From Candidatus Colinaster scatohippi (lineage in GTDB: Bacteria > Bacillota > Clostridia > Lachnospirales > Lachnospiraceae): 57,241 nt of DNA. The stretch is taken from positions 1 to 57,241 of the forward strand of contig JAGHUN010000115.1 in NCBI GenBank assembly GCA_018064805.1, written 5' to 3'. A program made the position numbers and the translations under genes. Shown here in pieces: positions 54,314 through 57,241 of the stretch; the first letter of the stretch is position 1; every line of letters begins with the position of its first letter. A model generated the notes under the pieces. The model worked only from the letters and a program-made list of their open reading frames with translations, was not told the origin of the DNA and did no database searches.

Positions 54314-56608
54314 ATGTGGGAGAGAACTTTACCGACAGGCTTAGTGCTTAATGGAAAATATCAAATTGAAAAGGTAATAGGAGAGGGCGATTTTGGAATC
54401 ACATATTTGTGCTGTAATACAATGAACAGTATGAAGGTGGCAGTTAAGGAGTATTATCCAATACAGCTTGTTAAGCGTGATATGACAGGCAGAAGTAACT
54501 CAGTGATGGTCTTGTCTAATCAATATATGGCTACATATTCCAAAGGTGTGAAGAGATTTGTCAGAGAAGCCAAAGCAATTTCAAGTGTCGGTAATGTGAG
54601 CGGAATTGCGGCTGTAAGAGATATTTTCTATGAGAATAATACTGCATATATGGTAATGGATTATGTTGAAGGTGTTAAGCTTAGTCAGTATCTTACCCGT
54701 GGTCGAATTGGTGTAGATGTTTGCCTTCAATTGTTTATGCCGGTAATAAGTGCCCTCGGAATGATCCATAAGCAAGGGGTGCTTCATCGTGACATTAATC
54801 CCGATAATTTTATAATCACAGCAGATAATCGATTGGTGCTTGTGGATTTTGGTGCTGCCAGAGTTATGGATATAAGCGATGAGCAGGCCTTGGTTCGTAT
54901 ACTTAAACCGGGATTTGCTCCAATAGAAGAATACCGTGCCCAGGGTGCGCAGGGACCTTGGACCGATATCTATTCTCTCTGTGCGACTATATTGTATGCT
55001 ATTTCGGGAATCGTACCGGATTTAGCTTCCGTAAGAGAAGATGGAGATGTATTGTTTGAAAAAATTAATAATTTAAATCTTCAGAAAGATATAAGCAGGA
55101 TATTAAAAAAAGGACTCAGTACTAATGCGGATAACCGATTTGAATCAATGGAAGAATTATATGGATGTCTGTACGAGGGGAAAAGTGTAGGTAATTCTGC
55201 TAAGCTTCTTATTATTATAATTGCTGCAGTTGTAATTCTGCTTGCCGTAGTAGGTGGATTGTTTGGATTGAAAGCTATTAAAGAAAATAATGATGAAGAG
55301 ACAGAACCCGAAGTTGATATAGAATTCATGGAAGATGAGACCGATAATGATTCCGAGAATGAAGCGGTAACTGATGAAAATGGTGATGCACCAAAGGGCG
55401 CAGTTGAAGAACTGAGAGCAATATTCACAAAGGCGAATAAGGATGAGCTGATTGAAAAAGAATTATGTGATGATTTTGATGGTGATGATTCGTACGAAAT
55501 GTATATTGTGTCAGTTAAACAGGCAGGTGCAGAGGCTGATGGCTCCGGTGATGAAATAAAAAATAAGGATGACAAAAAGAAAGATCGTAAGAAGGATGCC
55601 GGAAACAGAAAAGGGGACGAAGATAAAACGGATAAAGATGATAAGGAAGACAAAAAAGATATAGATGGAGATAAAAATGGGGAAGGCAGGAAGGATATAG
55701 ACATTAAAATAGATGTTGAACCTTCTATTGAGAGTATTGATATTGAAGGAATAACAAAACCTGAAGATACAGAGACAGTGGAAGAGGATGTCTCTTCTGA
55801 TGATGCAACAGAACCTGCAACAGAAGAAATTATTACAGGAAAAATCTATAGTATATGGTTTGTAACAGAGAAAAAGGGCTGTACTAAATTAGGAGAAATA
55901 GAGGCATCGGAAGGCAGTGACGTTCTTATTAGTAAACTTTCATTAATGAGCTTTGAAGAAGCTAAAGTGCCGTATGTCATCGGTGATTTTAAAGATGCTT
56001 CAGAAGGATATACGGCTAATATAAATACATATGTCTGTGATGGCAAAAAGGAAAAGGTTGAAGTTCTTGAAAATACTTATATTGAAGATGTTGAAGGTAG
56101 CCCATATGCAATGGTTCAGTCGGATGATAAGTGTACTATGAGAATTGAAATGCAGCATACAATGCCTTATTTGGCATATCCGTTAAAATATGTAGATGGT
56201 GAACTTGTAGAAGTTGCTTCCGTGAACTGCGGTGAAGAAATACTTAATTCGCTGACTGATTGGGAAGATAAAAAGTCGGAAATTGAGCAGAGATTTATGG
56301 ATGGTAGCATTGAGGGTCTGTATTGGCCTGATAATTTTAAGCCTGTAAGTGTTCAAATTGGTGACGTGTTCTATAATGATAACGGACATATTTATATTAA
56401 TTATACTGTAAAATGTGAAGTTCAGAGTGATGATGGAGCAACATCCGGATGTGATCTGGCTGCAGAAGCTGATCTTACATTAATGGATGAAAATATCAGA
56501 GAGTACCATTGCTATGGTGGAGTTCGCCTTGCGGAAGGCGTGAAGGGGCTTGCTGCCAAGGCTATTGAGTCATCTCCTAAGATCTTTGCCACTGAAGGCG
56601 AAGAATAA
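54314..56608 (+). CDS. Transmembrane Ser/Thr protein kinase with charged outer region
   Basis: A 764-residue kinase closely related to that at 41892 but without the zinc ribbon. The kinase domain (1-280) is complete: GEGDFGITY, Lys in VAVKEYYP, HRDINPDN near residue 157 and DFGAA. One helix (about 298-320) is followed by an acidic linker, a Lys/Asp-rich tract near residues 410-465, and an outer C-terminal domain (about 510-760) without a recognised fold or PASTA repeats. The gene is enclosed by two copies of a WXG100 pair, so its function is probably linked to secretion, either as regulator or as part of the machine. Confidence 0.87.
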   Translation: MWERTLPTGLVLNGKYQIEKVIGEGDFGITYLCCNTMNSMKVAVKEYYPIQLVKRDMTGRSNSVMVLSNQYMATYSKGVKRFVREAKAISSVGNVSGIAAVRDIFYENNTAYMVMDYVEGVKLSQYLTRGRIGVDVCLQLFMPVISALGMIHKQGVLHRDINPDNFIITADNRLVLVDFGAARVMDISDEQALVRILKPGFAPIEEYRAQGAQGPWTDIYSLCATILYAISGIVPDLASVREDGDVLFEKINNLNLQKDISRILKKGLSTNADNRFESMEELYGCLYEGKSVGNSAKLLIIIIAAVVILLAVVGGLFGLKAIKENNDEETEPEVDIEFMEDETDNDSENEAVTDENGDAPKGAVEELRAIFTKANKDELIEKELCDDFDGDDSYEMYIVSVKQAGAEADGSGDEIKNKDDKKKDRKKDAGNRKGDEDKTDKDDKEDKKDIDGDKNGEGRKDIDIKIDVEPSIESIDIEGITKPEDTETVEEDVSSDDATEPATEEIITGKIYSIWFVTEKKGCTKLGEIEASEGSDVLISKLSLMSFEEAKVPYVIGDFKDASEGYTANINTYVCDGKKEKVEVLENTYIEDVEGSPYAMVQSDDKCTMRIEMQHTMPYLAYPLKYVDGELVEVASVNCGEEILNSLTDWEDKKSEIEQRFMDGSIEGLYWPDNFKPVSVQIGDVFYNDNGHIYINYTVKCEVQSDDGATSGCDLAAEADLTLMDENIREYHCYGGVRLAEGVKGLAAKAIESSPKIFATEGEE

Positions 56609-56621
56609 GTGAAAAATGACG

Positions 56622-56683
56622 TTCGTCAAATAAATGTGCATTTCGTCAGTTAATTAATAAGTATTGTTTTGTGTGGATATAAT
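56622..56683 (+). promoter_or_regulatory. Second direct-repeat regulatory element, before the duplicated WXG100 pair
   Basis: TTCGTCA at 56622-56628 and 56642-56648, again exactly 20 bp apart. Within the 27 bases from the first T to the last A only two differ from the element at 52030. The -10 box TATAAT starts at 56678, 30 bp from the last A of the repeat, exactly as at 52056/52086. The -35 (TTAATA 56654-56659, spacer 18) is poor, as expected where an activator is needed. Confidence 0.72.
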
Positions 56684-56757
56684 AAAGACATAAACAAAAA
56701 CAAACAGGCGAAAACCTGTAGGGAAAATAAAATGGTCAGATTTAGGAGGATTTAAAA

Positions 56758-57054
56758 ATGGCAGAGATTCAGGTAACAGCGGCACAGTTAAAGAGTAAGG
56801 CGGACGAACTTAGAAGTCTTAATTCTAATTTCAAGACACAGGTTGGTAATCTTGAGGGACAGGAACAGGAACTTGTAGGAATGTGGGAAGGTGAAGCGAG
56901 AAACGAGTTCCATAAGCAGTTCGGTCTTGATAAGGCACAGTTCGATGCTTTCTATCAGTTGATTGAGAAGTATTGCGAAGCACTTATTACAATAGCAGCA
57001 AAGTATGAGCAGGCTGAAGCAGCAAACCTTGCAACAGCAAGTGCAAGAGTATAA
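56758..57054 (+). CDS. WXG100 family protein, copy 2
   Basis: A 98-residue ESAT-6-like protein identical to that at 53505 but for one residue (Gly for Ser in NLEGQEQE). MWEGEARNEF and YEQAEAAN are kept. AGGAGG lies upstream of the ATG, and the leader carries the direct-repeat promoter. About 29 base differences, nearly all silent, show an old duplication held under strong protein-level selection, or gene conversion some time ago. Confidence 0.93.
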   Translation: MAEIQVTAAQLKSKADELRSLNSNFKTQVGNLEGQEQELVGMWEGEARNEFHKQFGLDKAQFDAFYQLIEKYCEALITIAAKYEQAEAANLATASARV

Positions 57055-57113
57055 TTGTAAGTAACAGGATAACAACAGACAAAGAAATTGATTAGATAAG
57101 AGGAGATATAAAA

Positions 57114-57241
57114 ATGGAAGGTACATTAAAGGTTACACCGGAGAAGCTTATTGCAGCATCAGGAGAATTTGGTTCAATAGATACACAGGTAGTATCAATC
57201 ACAGATGAGATGAATAATCTTGTTAACTCAATGAAGGGCGC
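57114..57241 (+). CDS. WXG100 family protein, pair partner copy 2, cut by the window edge
   Basis: The first 42 residues of a second copy of the protein at 53854, with one change visible (Val for Ile in NNLVNSMKG) before the window ends just ahead of the W-x-G turn. AGGAGA precedes the ATG. The remainder is outside the window. Confidence 0.9.
   Translation, partial: MEGTLKVTPEKLIAASGEFGSIDTQVVSITDEMNNLVNSMKG

Noticed and set aside
55081-55704. 207-residue Ser-rich minus-strand open frame
   Set aside because: It is the complement of the Asp/Lys-rich tract of the kinase gene; the composition is an artefact of that.
1-57241. tRNA, rRNA or prophage genes
   Set aside because: I looked for T-loop sequences, rRNA segments and integrase or structural phage proteins and recognised none.

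Overview
The window is about 57 kb of low-GC DNA. I read every recognisable gene on the + strand. Codon use, strong AGGAGG-type ribosome sites, a LytR-CpsA-Psr protein, GH25 muramidases, and a Firmicutes-type type VII secretion (T7SS) locus with an EssC-like ATPase and a YukD/EsaB-like protein all point to a Gram-positive Clostridia member. Lachnospiraceae is the most likely family; this is inferred from protein style, not from a database match.

Left part (1-1075): the tail of a GNAT acetyltransferase, then a gene-free stretch holding six diverged tandem copies of a 64-bp unit and a good promoter. Cell-wall polysaccharide part (1076-25987): a membrane-anchored GH25 muramidase, rmlB, rmlA, a second GH25 muramidase, rmlC, a Wzm/Wzt-type ABC exporter whose ATPase carries an extra C-terminal domain, a fused methyltransferase-kinase-like protein, several family-2 glycosyltransferases, a phosphohexomutase, a polyprenyl-phosphate sugar-phosphate transferase, an LCP ligase and glmS. 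Together these can make dTDP-rhamnose (rmlD is not in the window), build a rhamnose-containing glycan on a lipid carrier, possibly cap it, export it and attach it to peptidoglycan.

Middle part (26076-41834): an HtrA protease behind an operator-like dyad, a divergent ClpX with a signal-peptidase-II-like protein, a DnaA-box cluster in front of a MATE transporter, a radical SAM/SPASM enzyme, a polytopic membrane protein, a split O-acyltransferase/SGNH-lipoprotein pair, an FAD oxidoreductase, a second MATE transporter and a Y-family polymerase.

Right part (41892-57241): a T7SS locus with a zinc-ribbon Ser/Thr kinase, an amidase lipoprotein, a small FHA membrane protein, a 1652-residue EssC-like ATPase, a LytTR regulator, an EspG-like unknown, an EsaB-like protein, a run of WXG100 proteins and a second transmembrane kinase. 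A near-identical copy of the last WXG100 pair begins at the right edge and is cut off. EssA, EssB and EsaA are not seen here. Two promoters in the locus share an almost identical direct-repeat element at an identical distance from the -10 box. That element is the best candidate for a new regulatory system: a LytTR regulator switching the WXG100 operons, combined with kinase-FHA signalling in the secretion machine.
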